The notes under the pieces were generated by a model. The model was given only the letters and a program-made list of their open reading frames with translations. It searched no databases and was not told where the DNA came from. The translations under genes and the position numbers were made by a program. This document shows, piece after piece, positions 21,155 through 30,552 of a stretch of 37,749 nucleotides of DNA (the stretch's first letter is position 1; each line of letters starts with the position of its first letter). Source of the stretch: a virus; the IMG/VR virus record IMGVR_UViG_3300021138_000088, positions 1 to 37,749 of that record. One strand, 5' to 3'.

Positions 21155-22545
21155 TATTTACCACCTAAATAATGCTTTACTAAGTCATCAGGGGAAATTG
21201 TTTGCTCTGCATTGTTAGTTGTTGATTCTGTTTTTATACCCGCTTTTTTTGCTAAATTTTTCCGGCCAATTTCAAGAATTTCCTTTAAATCAGCTAATGA
21301 TTGTTTAAATTCATCTTGCGTTTGGGCTGTGCTTAATCTTGCTATTGCAGCTGTGGCTTTTTCACCTTCTGGGTTTGTAATCTGACCACCACCTCTTAAT
21401 CTGTCAAATGCTTGCAAAAAGCTTTGCCCTTTAATCTGATCTAGTCGAGCCGAAAAATTTGCCGCTTGAGTTCCAGGTATGCTTGATAAATGCAGGATTG
21501 ATGGAACCCCTACTGCTGTTTTTAAGCCTGGATGACTAACCATTTCATCAATAAATTTTATTTGACTATCAATGGCGGATGCCTTAGTTGGGTAATCTTG
21601 AGCAGATTTTAATTGTTCTAATTGAATATTTTTTGCATTTTCAATATCCGCTTTACCTTGAGCCTCATTAAGATTAATCGGCACTTCTTTGGATTTTTGA
21701 TCCAACACTTGAGTTTTTTTAATTTCCTCTAGTGCGTTTTGTTTTGCATAGGGGTTGCTCCCAATATTCGGGAATCTATTGCCACCGGAAAACATTTGTT
21801 GCTCTTGGGGTGTTGGTTGGGCATTAGGCAGACTTTCCGCTTGTCTTGGTGATAAAGGCGGTTGATTTGAAAATTCAGGAGGAACCGCATTGAACGGCAT
21901 CACATTACCTTGTGTTGCTTGATTAGGAATAGGATTGCCCTGTAATAAAGCTGCTAAAGCGTCCTTATTTTTCATGGGTACGTTTTCAATACCATTTACG
22001 GTTTGAGGCGTTATTTGCTCGCCCTCTTTAGCCGCTGCAATTTCACCTTGCAGTCGTGGGCTATCGGTGCCTTTTGATAAGCCTTGACCGTCAATTATTA
22101 ATTTCTTCCCTAGTCCGGTTCTAGCGTCAAAATCAACATAACCGCCTTCACTGGGTAAAGCTGTATGATATGGCTGTCCACCTGCCGACTCGTGTCGCTT
22201 TAATAATGCCATGGCGTACTGTTCAGGTGATATTAAACCCGCTTGCGCCATTTTCTGTGGATCTACATCCCCAGATTGAGCAAGCTCATTAAGTTTAGCC
22301 GTCTTTGATTCTTCAAGCTTTGCAGCATCTTTGTGTGATTTTGCATCAAGATAAGACCCGTATCCCTCACTTAATCCATTAATCAATGCCGTCAATGGGT
22401 TTAATTTTACAACCCGACCGGACACCATTTGATTAGGGTCTGGCATACTGGATTTCATTAATTCAGCCGCCAACGCCTGAGCGCGTTTTATTTCCTCCGC
22501 TTGTTGGCTAAATCCAACTGATTGAGATTGGTTTATAATGCCCAT
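21154..22545 (-). CDS. Internal virion / ejection protein
   Basis: A 463-residue protein: MGIINQSQSVGFSQQAEEIK at the N-terminus, a GSYLDAKSHKDAAKLEE helix, a long Pro/Gln/Asn linker (about 200-265) and a helical C-terminus (AIARLSTAQTQDEFKQSLADLKEIL). The arrangement matches the large ejection proteins beside tail genes in BPP-1-type phages. One-base TAATG coupling to the next gene. Confidence 0.55.
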   Translation of the reverse strand: MGIINQSQSVGFSQQAEEIKRAQALAAELMKSSMPDPNQMVSGRVVKLNPLTALINGLSEGYGSYLDAKSHKDAAKLEESKTAKLNELAQSGDVDPQKMAQAGLISPEQYAMALLKRHESAGGQPYHTALPSEGGYVDFDARTGLGKKLIIDGQGLSKGTDSPRLQGEIAAAKEGEQITPQTVNGIENVPMKNKDALAALLQGNPIPNQATQGNVMPFNAVPPEFSNQPPLSPRQAESLPNAQPTPQEQQMFSGGNRFPNIGSNPYAKQNALEEIKKTQVLDQKSKEVPINLNEAQGKADIENAKNIQLEQLKSAQDYPTKASAIDSQIKFIDEMVSHPGLKTAVGVPSILHLSSIPGTQAANFSARLDQIKGQSFLQAFDRLRGGGQITNPEGEKATAAIARLSTAQTQDEFKQSLADLKEILEIGRKNLAKKAGIKTESTTNNAEQTISPDDLVKHYLGGK

Positions 22546-22547
22546 TA

Positions 22548-23390
22548 TTAACCTCCCATATAAGCACCGGCCACTTTTGCACCTGCACCCATTCCTGCCC
22601 CTAATAATCCATTTTTAGATGCCTGATTAGCGTTAGCATTGGCTGACTGAGCTTGATAATTTTGCTCTATCATTGACGCAATGTTAGGCGCTCCTGATAC
22701 TCCAGCGCCCGTATTTCCCGTCTGGGTTGGCATGGTCACATTACCACCTAAAGCGTTTAACCCGTTTTGATTAGATAGTGCTTGGTTTTGGTAACTGTTT
22801 TGTATGCCTTGCTGTAATCCAGCATTAGCCGCTGCCCCCGTAATTGATTGCAAGATAGCATTATTGTTAGCCACTCCGTTATGACGCATCGCTGTTTCAT
22901 AAGCTTGTGTTCCTGGTGCCAACCCTTGATTGGCTAGCTGGGTTTCAAGAGCGTTTGTATTTTGCGTTAAATCCGGTTGCATTTGAGCAAGTAATGCTTG
23001 CTGCTGTGCTTGTTGATCGCCAGGATTATAAGCACCATGCCCTAACGCATTTTCAGTATTTGACAGATTCGCGTTACCCATTTGAGCGCCCGTGTTTTGG
23101 CCCTGCATTTGGGTATTATAAAGCTGCTGTTGCTCTGGGCTTAATGTGGTGGTCTGTACGTAGTTAGGATTTTCAGATGTACCGGTATTCGTCCAACCCA
23201 CCGAACCCGTAGGCCCTTGGCTTGTAAACTGGTTAAACTGTGCATTTTGCGCGGCTGTCTGTCTATTCTGCGTTTGCTGACTCGCTGCCATTGCATTAGG
23301 GTCTGGAGGCGCTGGAGAATCGCTCCCGATATTAAAACAAGGGCCTTTTAAAAGGTATTTTAAATAATTTGTGAATTTTCTAACAGCCAT
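22548..23390 (-). CDS. Gln/Asn-rich virion protein
   Basis: A 280-residue low-complexity protein: a short basic N-terminus (VRKFTNYLKYLLKGP), then Gln, Asn, Ala and Gly-rich sequence throughout, with a C-terminal Gly-rich hydrophobic tail (GLLGAGMGAGAKVAGAYMGG). Similar proteins precede ejection proteins in podoviruses and are packaged in the head. It overlaps the GNAT gene by 31 nt. Confidence 0.6.
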   Translation of the reverse strand: MAVRKFTNYLKYLLKGPCFNIGSDSPAPPDPNAMAASQQTQNRQTAAQNAQFNQFTSQGPTGSVGWTNTGTSENPNYVQTTTLSPEQQQLYNTQMQGQNTGAQMGNANLSNTENALGHGAYNPGDQQAQQQALLAQMQPDLTQNTNALETQLANQGLAPGTQAYETAMRHNGVANNNAILQSITGAAANAGLQQGIQNSYQNQALSNQNGLNALGGNVTMPTQTGNTGAGVSGAPNIASMIEQNYQAQSANANANQASKNGLLGAGMGAGAKVAGAYMGG

Positions 23391-23788
23391 TTACATTCGT
23401 TCCTAAGCATTCCAAAAATCAGGATGTCATTATTATTTAATGACGCCTGTCTTAAAGTGCCCTCGTGAACAAACCCTAGCTGTCGTGCAAGATTTATCGA
23501 AGGGGTATTACAGTTTTCAATCATGCAAACTAAACGATTACATGATAATTTTATAAAGGGATATTCAAATAATTCCCTTAATTTTTGTCTATTTAACGCT
23601 CTTTTGTCAGTTAATGCAATAGACACGCATACAGATTTAGCTATGGGCCTGTAGTTATCAAAAACAACCGCACCGATCAACTTATCTTGCTTAAGTATAC
23701 CAAACCCGACCGGATTATCAAAGCCTGGATTGCCCACAATCTTAGAGTTTGCCCAGTCAACAATAGGTTGACCAAAAACGAAGCTCAA
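23360..23788 (-). CDS. GNAT-family acetyltransferase-like protein in the tail module
   Basis: About 142 residues. GNAT features: GILKQDKLIGAVVFDNYRP (strands 2-3), KSVCVSIALTDKRALN, and CMIENCNTPSINLARQLGFVHEGTLRQA, the conserved N-xxS-xxLAxxLGFxxEG acceptor-side helix. The usual Q/R-x-x-G-x-G/A acetyl-CoA loop is degenerate, so activity is uncertain. Start: TTG at 23788 with GGGGGG upstream and a TTGA overlap with the preceding stop; upstream in-frame starts to 23830 are possible. Confidence 0.7.
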   Translation of the reverse strand: MSFVFGQPIVDWANSKIVGNPGFDNPVGFGILKQDKLIGAVVFDNYRPIAKSVCVSIALTDKRALNRQKLRELFEYPFIKLSCNRLVCMIENCNTPSINLARQLGFVHEGTLRQASLNNNDILIFGMLRNECKWLLENSQII

Positions 23789-25377
23789 AGCAAGCCCCCC
23801 TGCATGAATTGGATATCCCAAGCTTGCCACTTACAGTATTGATTATTCGTGATGACTTGCAATTTTAGAGCTACATTATAACCATCGCCACTGACTCCAA
23901 CCCATTTAAAGCTTGGCACATTTTCACTTGACCACAATGACGTTCCCCAGATTGCCGTACCCCAGTATGAGGAGTTAGCATTGCCTACTATTTCATTGCC
24001 CTGTATCGGGTAATCGGTTAAATTTGTGTTGATATTAACAATAGGTGTAATGGCATCTGAAGCGTAAATCATTGCCCGCGCCATCGTAAAAAACTTATAT
24101 CTCGAAGCGCCGCCTACATATTGAAAAGCCGTTTTTGCTAATGCAGTTATTGGGTTTCCTGCATAGCTTGATGTAACAAAATCGTTTTGATTGTCAACAT
24201 CAACCTGATAGATTGAGGTTCCAATAATCGCATAAATCAAGCCGTTCCATATTTCAAAACATGTGGCGTTCCATCCCGTAAACTTACACCATGCGTTTGT
24301 AATGGTGTTCATAACGTATTGATAGCTTGTAGTGTCGACGCCCGTAGGCACATTAATAATTAACTTGTTTTGTGCTGAGCATAGAATAATTTGCCAGCCA
24401 AAATTATTAATATACTGACTCGTATCATTAGTCACTGTATTAATAATCTTATTGCTGATTGTTACCCGCTGGGCTACCACGTCATTACTGATTAAATCCT
24501 GTAATGCTGTAAATCCATCTTGAGTAATCGCTATGACATTAGCCCCGAACTTGGTTAAAAACCTTCCGCCTTGGCTATCAGTGCCATTTGCTAACGGTGG
24601 CCCCATGCGATATGAGCCGACTAGACTAAACGTCGTTGAGCTACTGGGATCGGTTCCGCTGTAAACAAAGCACTCACCATTTGATGTAATAGCTACAAGG
24701 TGATCGCCAAGCGTCACGCCTGCCGTTGTTGATACGCTACATACCGCGACTAGATGACCGCCAAGCTTTGCCAATCCTGAAAAATCCAGCATTGACGCCG
24801 CGCCACCGATTGCCTGCGTGGGAAGATACCAGCACCGTAAACTGTTCTTTTCCACGAAAAACAAACGGTTCATCCAGACAGCAACTTGAGAAAACAGCGC
24901 CGCACTGGTTAAAATACTGAGCGCGTCTGTGATAGCTGTAGCGTAACCCGTCCCTGATGGTGTCCATGTTGAGCCATTGTAAAACATGGGTAAGTCTGTA
25001 CCGTTAACGGCGACTAGATAATGACCACCATTATTGCCAAAATTAACATAATCCCATCGACTATTTGATTTACCCGACACAACCGCCGCGCCAATGGTGC
25101 CACCCGCTGTAGCATCGTAAATATTGCCGCCAGAAGCAGCAAATAGTTTACTCGATGCTGAGGCATTATAAGCCATCAAAGACTCACCCACGGAAGGCAA
25201 TCCTGTTGCATACTGAATTGAGCCACCGCGCACATCTACCGAGTTAGTAGATGGGAACCAGTTTTCGAGTATTAAAGCGTCTGTTGGTGGCATTGCCGCG
25301 ATAGAATCACGGTCGTTTAATCCGCCAACGGGTGCTGGAGTGCTAACAGATGAGGCTTTGAGAGAGCGGTTAACCAT
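23785..25377 (-). CDS. Tail hub / beta-propeller-like tail protein (gp10-like)
   Basis: A 530-residue protein starting VNRSLKASSVSTPAPVGGLNDRDSIAAMPPTDALILENWFP. The PVGGLN...A.....A..LxNWFP start and repeated strands (FAASGGNIYDAT, YLVAVNGTDLPMFYNG, HLVAITSNGECFVYSG) suggest a propeller-type tail-completion protein comparable with P22 gp10-like stabilisation proteins. It lies downstream of the head-tail adaptor and upstream of the ejection proteins. Confidence 0.65.
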   Translation of the reverse strand: MVNRSLKASSVSTPAPVGGLNDRDSIAAMPPTDALILENWFPSTNSVDVRGGSIQYATGLPSVGESLMAYNASASSKLFAASGGNIYDATAGGTIGAAVVSGKSNSRWDYVNFGNNGGHYLVAVNGTDLPMFYNGSTWTPSGTGYATAITDALSILTSAALFSQVAVWMNRLFFVEKNSLRCWYLPTQAIGGAASMLDFSGLAKLGGHLVAVCSVSTTAGVTLGDHLVAITSNGECFVYSGTDPSSSTTFSLVGSYRMGPPLANGTDSQGGRFLTKFGANVIAITQDGFTALQDLISNDVVAQRVTISNKIINTVTNDTSQYINNFGWQIILCSAQNKLIINVPTGVDTTSYQYVMNTITNAWCKFTGWNATCFEIWNGLIYAIIGTSIYQVDVDNQNDFVTSSYAGNPITALAKTAFQYVGGASRYKFFTMARAMIYASDAITPIVNINTNLTDYPIQGNEIVGNANSSYWGTAIWGTSLWSSENVPSFKWVGVSGDGYNVALKLQVITNNQYCKWQAWDIQFMQGGLL

Positions 25378-25380
25378 TGT

Positions 25381-26358
25381 TTATTTGTACCTGTTTATTA
25401 AATCTTTCAATGAGATATCGCTTAATTTATCCCCTGACAATGGGTAAGATTCGCGCCGTTGCTGCATGTTTAGATTCATCCGGTCTTGTGTTGCTCTGGC
25501 TTGGGCTTCGCCCGTTAGTCTTTTATATAGTTCAAACTGAATTGCCTCTGGGTTTTGTTTGGTCATTTGATGTTGACGTAACATTAATTTTTTTCTTTCT
25601 GCCATGATCGCGTCTTTTTCTTCCTGATTTGTTGCCGCCTTATATCTTGATGCTGTTTCTGGCAATAAAACGCTTGCTATATCATTATATTCTTTTTGCC
25701 TTAATGGTAAAAACTCATCAAGATTAATCTCTGATGGATTACCGCCACGCGCCCACCCTTCCATTTTTTGAATTGCGTGTTGAAATTCATGTGCGGCAAT
25801 ACTAGACATATCACCATTAACTCCCAGCGTCATTTTTTGGCTGTTCATGTCAAGTGAGCCATTAGGCCCCGCAGTGTGTTGGATTCCAATGTCTTTTAAT
25901 AGTGGATATTGCTCAAATAAATTATTATGCTTAAATGCTCTATCAGCTTTTCCAGAACTATAGCCGCCTTCATGATTGTCTATATACTTCGCACCACTAT
26001 CATCTATCTCGCTAAACAGCGATTTATCAGGCATACGTCCGATAAGATGCTCTTTCCATACTTGTGCGGGGTCTGCACCTTCATCCAGTAGTTTTGTTGC
26101 TGTATTGGCTGCTTCATGGTTCCATCCAGTAGATTTAGGCCCGACAAACATTAACCCCATCGGAGCATTTAAAGCCGCCGCCAATGCAAAATTATTCATT
26201 TTTTCAGGTGATTGAAAATCCTGATTACTGGGAATATGCTGCTCTACATTGGATTTTAATGCTTGTGCAAATTTTTGAGCATTAGGGTAAGCGTCCCCTA
26301 ACTGGCTATAATCATCTTTCGCGGACTGCAAAAATTGTGCAATCTTTGAAATATCCAT
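25381..26358 (-). CDS. Virion-module protein with HExxH metallopeptidase-like motif
   Basis: A 325-residue protein. SSIAAHEFQHAIQKMEGWARGG holds a zincin motif HEFQH (190-194), and the C-terminus has YKRLTGEAQARATQDRM, the GExxAR element often paired with such domains in phage polyvalent proteins. The N-terminal 110 residues are helical. A metal-dependent protease or ejected effector acting early in the host is plausible. It sits between two tail genes, coupled at its 5' end (ATG overlapping the upstream TAA). Confidence 0.7.
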   Translation of the reverse strand: MDISKIAQFLQSAKDDYSQLGDAYPNAQKFAQALKSNVEQHIPSNQDFQSPEKMNNFALAAALNAPMGLMFVGPKSTGWNHEAANTATKLLDEGADPAQVWKEHLIGRMPDKSLFSEIDDSGAKYIDNHEGGYSSGKADRAFKHNNLFEQYPLLKDIGIQHTAGPNGSLDMNSQKMTLGVNGDMSSIAAHEFQHAIQKMEGWARGGNPSEINLDEFLPLRQKEYNDIASVLLPETASRYKAATNQEEKDAIMAERKKLMLRQHQMTKQNPEAIQFELYKRLTGEAQARATQDRMNLNMQQRRESYPLSGDKLSDISLKDLINRYK

Positions 26359-27260
26359 TACTGCCCAAACCCGCTATCAGGTAAATTAGACGTAGTGATT
26401 AACATGTTAGATATATCCGGCGCTAAGCTCAATGTATCTGCCCCACTTTCAGCCGCTTTAAACTTGGATAACTCACGTTGAAAAAGTGCTGCGTTTGCAG
26501 ACGAATCTAACCCTTTAGCATCTTGATAGCCGACCTTTGCAGCTAGAACCATTAATGCGTCTGGAAAAACACATGTATCAGTATCAGCCAAGAAGCGCGT
26601 TTGAGGTGCGCCACTTGCGCTGGATGCCCAAGCATTAGATTGATATTCAAACCCCATGATTTGATTATTGCTTGTTGGCATAGGCCAAAAAACAATTTCA
26701 TTACCCATTATCCTGAATCGGATGCGTGGACCTATGGTAACATAAGACGATTTAAGCCACTGCCATTCCTGCGGGGACTTAGGGCCTAGATTAGCCCATC
26801 TATTCGATTTGTTATAACTGGTTTTATCAATTATCCGCCTAAAATCGGACGGCATCGCATACTTTGCTTGTCCAAACGTAAACAACGCTGTTCCGGTTTC
26901 TGTCGCTGGAATAGATAAATTAAGAGTTACTCCGTCCCCTACCGGAGTGACAAAGGTATCAGCCTGAATACCTGTACCTGTCACCATAAAATCTGTAGTG
27001 ATTCCAGACGTGCTAGAAACTACAATCTGAGTTAAATTAGATTGTATTGTCCCTGTGAGCTGAGTCACTACGGTTTTAAACCGATAATCTTTAGCAAGTA
27101 CCTGCCAGTCCTGTTCAGTTGATAAATATTGTCCAACACGCTGCATGATCGCTAAAAGCTGTAAAGCTCCCGTATCACCTGAGCCGACAATACTGCTTGA
27201 TGCAGATAAGCCCAGTTCAAGTTGAGCGTCTTGGATGTTTTGCAGGACTGACGAGGGCAT
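26358..27260 (-). CDS. Head-tail adaptor / tail tubular-like protein
   Basis: A 300-residue protein: helical N-terminus (LQNIQDAQLELGLSASSS, then LLAIMQRVGQYLSTEQDWQVLAKDYRF), a beta domain (about 65-130), then YAMPSDFRRIIDKTSYNK and helical C-terminus. The WxxLxKxYxF...MPSDFRRIID pattern is typical of podovirus adaptor proteins joining portal and tail. Its stop overlaps the start of the HExxH gene. Confidence 0.65.
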   Translation of the reverse strand: MPSSVLQNIQDAQLELGLSASSSIVGSGDTGALQLLAIMQRVGQYLSTEQDWQVLAKDYRFKTVVTQLTGTIQSNLTQIVVSSTSGITTDFMVTGTGIQADTFVTPVGDGVTLNLSIPATETGTALFTFGQAKYAMPSDFRRIIDKTSYNKSNRWANLGPKSPQEWQWLKSSYVTIGPRIRFRIMGNEIVFWPMPTSNNQIMGFEYQSNAWASSASGAPQTRFLADTDTCVFPDALMVLAAKVGYQDAKGLDSSANAALFQRELSKFKAAESGADTLSLAPDISNMLITTSNLPDSGFGQ

Positions 27261-27805
27261 TATGCTAACTCTGCAACAGCTTCTTTAACGGCTTTCGGTG
27301 CAGCATCAAGCAAGATTTTTAAAATACGCGCCTGATTTTTGTTTTCGTCGCTTAATTTTTCATTTGCTTCACGCAATTTTTCCAGCTCATCACTGATAAC
27401 AGGCTTGTTTTTGTTGGTAAACAAAATTGCTTTAGTGCGCCATGTGTGTCCTCCTGGCAATCGTGTAAAGGCTCCATCTGGGGCCGCTGCAACTTGCTCA
27501 ACAAACTCAAAACCTTGATGAATAAAATCTTTACGAAGTTGAAAATCCATTTCTTCCCATTCGATTAGAGGTGTTCCGGTTATGTCCCGTAAATTGACAT
27601 AAGCATCCCATTTTGCATAAAAACGCTGTTTAAATGACTCGTCAACGGGTCGCTCGATAACGGTCGTTGACATTGAGCCAAGCGGTTTAATACGGATAAA
27701 ATCAACTAATTCACCGTCATGGTGATCTTTGTAAAATGTTACGTCTAGCGCGTCATTTGATTGATCGCCTACATAACTAATCCCGTCGTCTGTTTTTTGT
27801 ACCAT
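27260..27805 (-). CDS. Hypothetical structural-module protein
   Basis: A 181-residue protein. VTFYKDHHDGELVDFIRIKPLG...ERPVDESFKQRFYAKWDAYVN is an ordered N-terminal part; the C-terminus (LEKLREANEKLSDENKNQARILKILLD) is a coiled coil. Position between capsid decoration and adaptor genes suggests a virion or assembly protein. Function unknown. The 44 bases before it carry only a short GGACA/TGTCC hairpin. Confidence 0.55.
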   Translation of the reverse strand: MVQKTDDGISYVGDQSNDALDVTFYKDHHDGELVDFIRIKPLGSMSTTVIERPVDESFKQRFYAKWDAYVNLRDITGTPLIEWEEMDFQLRKDFIHQGFEFVEQVAAAPDGAFTRLPGGHTWRTKAILFTNKNKPVISDELEKLREANEKLSDENKNQARILKILLDAAPKAVKEAVAELA

Positions 27806-27849
27806 AAATATTCCTGTAGTGGGGAGGACATCCGTGTCCGGTGAAAATA

Positions 27850-28626
27850 TTAGCCGTGACCTTGCATGATGGGGCTGTTTAACTGACCATATGCTAATCC
27901 AGCGCCAAGAGCCGCAACGGTAAAGTTTAATCCGTCGATTTGGTTAGTAGCCGAGACGGTGCCGTAAACCTGACCAGTTGTACCGGATGGATAAACTACC
28001 GCGTTAGCAGTAATAGCCGCTGAGGTGTAAACCAAGCCAGTACCTTGAACCTGATACCATGCATATTGCACACCACCAGTCGTAGCGTCATAACCAACGG
28101 TTGCAATCGCCACGTTTCCGCGAGACGTTGCCGCCGCAAGTGCTACGGTCATCGAGGCCGAACCGTTTAAAATACCATTACTTGCTGGTGAAATAGAGGC
28201 GTAAGCGGTTGATGCCGAAACAGTTCCACCCGTCCAAGCAACCGCCGTAGAACCATTAGTTAAAGTAACGACACGAGATTCGCCGTTGCTAAAATTAATA
28301 TTATAACTACCCGTTGTACCGCTAAAGTTGCCTGTTAAAGTGCCGCTTGTTGCGCCCGATGCTACGACTGCCGTGAACGTCAGGTTTGAAGTAACTGGAT
28401 TGCTATTGTACGTAACAGCATAGCCAGGTAACACGCCTGAAATTATGGGCAGATAGACAAACTCACCGGACCCAAGAATTGGATCAGTAAATTGGTGGGA
28501 AACGCCTAACGGAAACTTAGGCCCATAAGCGCCGACGGGGTTGCCTGGTATGTTAGTTGTTGGTGCAGCGTAGTCAATACGACCAACGCTGATTTGACCA
28601 AAGACCGGATCAATAGTTTGATACAT
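27850..28626 (-). CDS. Capsid decoration-like protein with Ig-like insertion
   Basis: A 258-residue protein. The N-terminus (PVFGQISVGRIDYAAPTTNIPGNPVGAYG...DPILGSGEFVYLP) and C-terminus (AVVYPSGTTGQVYGTVSATN) look like a small beta-sheet head protein. The middle (about 75-170) is a Thr/Ser/Gly-rich Ig-like repeat (SNLTFTAVVASGATSGTLTG). It lies 9 nt downstream of the capsid gene. A GGAGAA site precedes the ATG. Confidence 0.65.
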   Translation of the reverse strand: MYQTIDPVFGQISVGRIDYAAPTTNIPGNPVGAYGPKFPLGVSHQFTDPILGSGEFVYLPIISGVLPGYAVTYNSNPVTSNLTFTAVVASGATSGTLTGNFSGTTGSYNINFSNGESRVVTLTNGSTAVAWTGGTVSASTAYASISPASNGILNGSASMTVALAAATSRGNVAIATVGYDATTGGVQYAWYQVQGTGLVYTSAAITANAVVYPSGTTGQVYGTVSATNQIDGLNFTVAALGAGLAYGQLNSPIMQGHG

Positions 28627-28635
28627 GAGTTCTCC

Positions 28636-29625
28636 TTAAACCACGTTTAGCCAGCCGTGAAACTGGGCGCCTGAACATGTCAGATTACCAGATACACCCA
28701 TCAACTTGACAACCGCGTCTTGATTTACAGACTGACGATCTCCACCAATAGGAACAAAATTTCTATCTTTGTGAGGGCGCCAATTCAAAAACTTGGTGTT
28801 GATAAATGCCATCACGTTTGTGGGCTGATTACCACCAATACCACCACCATAGATAACATCAGCCGATTGACCTGCGCCATAGTATTTTAGAGAAGCAAAA
28901 CCTACACCAGCATTGCTTGTATCTTCAGACGTGATACGTTGGATCGCTTGCAAGCTGTTTAAATAGAGCTGAAAAGCGTTAGCACCCGCGTAAATCAAAT
29001 CAGGATAATCATTGCCACGCACTAGATTTAATGCAATGGTGTTCATCGCTGCTTGAATGGTTGCTGATGTCAGTGTTACGCCGCCTTGATACTGAGGACG
29101 CCAGAACGCCCATGTAGCACGCGAGATGCCGCCATAAGTGCCTGATGAGGGGCTATTGGTTAGCAATGCGTACAAACCATCAAGGTTTTTAGCGCTGTTA
29201 CCCGTACCGTCACCATGCAAATCTAAATCTATTTTGTTAAGCAATCGCGCTTGAGCAATGTCAATGCGCGTGCTTAATAAATCAATCATCTGCTCTTTGC
29301 TAGAGTTAGCCAGCAATTCTGGCCCTGATATGGATACCGCGTCTGCGTAATGCTTAATGTTGAACTGAGCCGCTGAAATTGGCGAGTCAGGCGCAATATT
29401 AATTGTATCGTAACCGCTATAACTAGCTGCGTAGTTTGTTGATGGATCGTTGTAAATAATTTCCTGATCGATTACTGAACCGCCGGAAACTGTTTTAATG
29501 TTCCCGCGCTCTTTTAATCGACGAATCAACGCATTATTGTTTGTTAAATTGTCCTGCACTTTGCCAGTACGTGACTCAATCGTTGTAGCGATTATGTCCG
29601 ATACGGCACTATTTGCCCAAGCCAT
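28636..29625 (-). CDS. Major capsid protein
   Basis: A 329-residue protein, MAWANSAVSDIIATTIESRT at the N-terminus. ALIRRLKERGNIKTVSGGSVIDQEI, KHYADAVSISGPELLANSSKEQMIDLL, DLDLHGDGTGN and a C-terminal INTKFLNWRPHKDRNFVPI match the HK97-fold capsids of BPP-1-like podoviruses. It follows the scaffold gene by 12 nt with AAGGA as ribosome site, as expected for the most highly expressed late gene. Confidence 0.88.
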   Translation of the reverse strand: MAWANSAVSDIIATTIESRTGKVQDNLTNNNALIRRLKERGNIKTVSGGSVIDQEIIYNDPSTNYAASYSGYDTINIAPDSPISAAQFNIKHYADAVSISGPELLANSSKEQMIDLLSTRIDIAQARLLNKIDLDLHGDGTGNSAKNLDGLYALLTNSPSSGTYGGISRATWAFWRPQYQGGVTLTSATIQAAMNTIALNLVRGNDYPDLIYAGANAFQLYLNSLQAIQRITSEDTSNAGVGFASLKYYGAGQSADVIYGGGIGGNQPTNVMAFINTKFLNWRPHKDRNFVPIGGDRQSVNQDAVVKLMGVSGNLTCSGAQFHGWLNVV

Positions 29626-29637
29626 AAAATTGTCCTT

Positions 29638-30552
29638 TTAAAAGCCGTGTGCCTCCATAGCGAGACGAACGGCATCTTCTGTATTGGCTGGACTGGTTAA
29701 GGGTGTTTTTGTTGGTGCGCCTTTTACTTGTACAGCCGCCGATTTTGCAGCTTTCGCCGCTTGGTTGGCTTTCAGATTTTCGGCCTTCTTAAGTTCTTCA
29801 AGCTGTTTTGCTTGATATGAGCTAAATAGATTGTCGTCTAACCTGATCGCTTTGACGTATGCGCTTTCTAAATCAGTAGCCTGTCCGGTTTCCAGGAGTT
29901 TGCCCATAACCGTTTTTACCGAATCGAAATGCTCATGCGTTTGAGCAAAATCCTCAATAACTGATTGAATTTGCTCTGTCTCTGCGGTCTGTCGTGACGC
30001 TTGTGACAAATGTTGTTCAGATTCAAACTGAGCAACTTTATTTTGTAATGCGTGGGCGTGTGGATCAAATGCGACTTGTTGTAGCCACTCTTGATCTATC
30101 CCGTAATCTTTCATTATACCCTGTAAAGCTCTGACTCTAGTGATAGGGTCGGGCGCTCTTAACTGCCGTTCAACGCTTGTTAATTTTGCGACATACGTAT
30201 CAGGCGTGTAGCCTAATTGTTGCATGATTTCTGTGTCTGGGGCAAGTATATTTTTAACCCGCTCACCAAAGTCTGATTTTTCCTTAAATTTCTTTGTTCC
30301 TTCTAAAAAATGCTCCTCCCTGTCATCTATCATTTTTAAGATATTAGACGGCAACGTTTTTAATACTTCCTTTTGATCCCCTTTATATCCGCCCAGTCTT
30401 GGCACATATTCAGGTTCATTATTTTCGGCCTCGACAGTCTCTTTTGATTCCGTTTCTGGATTATCAATTTCAACCGCGTCGAGTGCTGTACTGACTAAAT
30501 CAGCCGTTGATAGTTCGGGTTCAATCTCTGTATTTTCTACAACTTCGCTCAT
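29638..30552 (-). CDS. Scaffolding protein
   Basis: A 304-residue, acidic, helical protein: Glu-rich N-terminus (1-50), YVPRLGGYKGDQKEVLKTLP, a long central helix region, and an Ala/Lys-rich C-terminus (KANQAAKAAKSAAVQVKGAP) that likely binds capsid protein. Position immediately before the capsid gene and composition are typical. Overlaps the zinc-ribbon gene by 4 nt. Confidence 0.75.
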   Translation of the reverse strand: MSEVVENTEIEPELSTADLVSTALDAVEIDNPETESKETVEAENNEPEYVPRLGGYKGDQKEVLKTLPSNILKMIDDREEHFLEGTKKFKEKSDFGERVKNILAPDTEIMQQLGYTPDTYVAKLTSVERQLRAPDPITRVRALQGIMKDYGIDQEWLQQVAFDPHAHALQNKVAQFESEQHLSQASRQTAETEQIQSVIEDFAQTHEHFDSVKTVMGKLLETGQATDLESAYVKAIRLDDNLFSSYQAKQLEELKKAENLKANQAAKAAKSAAVQVKGAPTKTPLTSPANTEDAVRLAMEAHGF

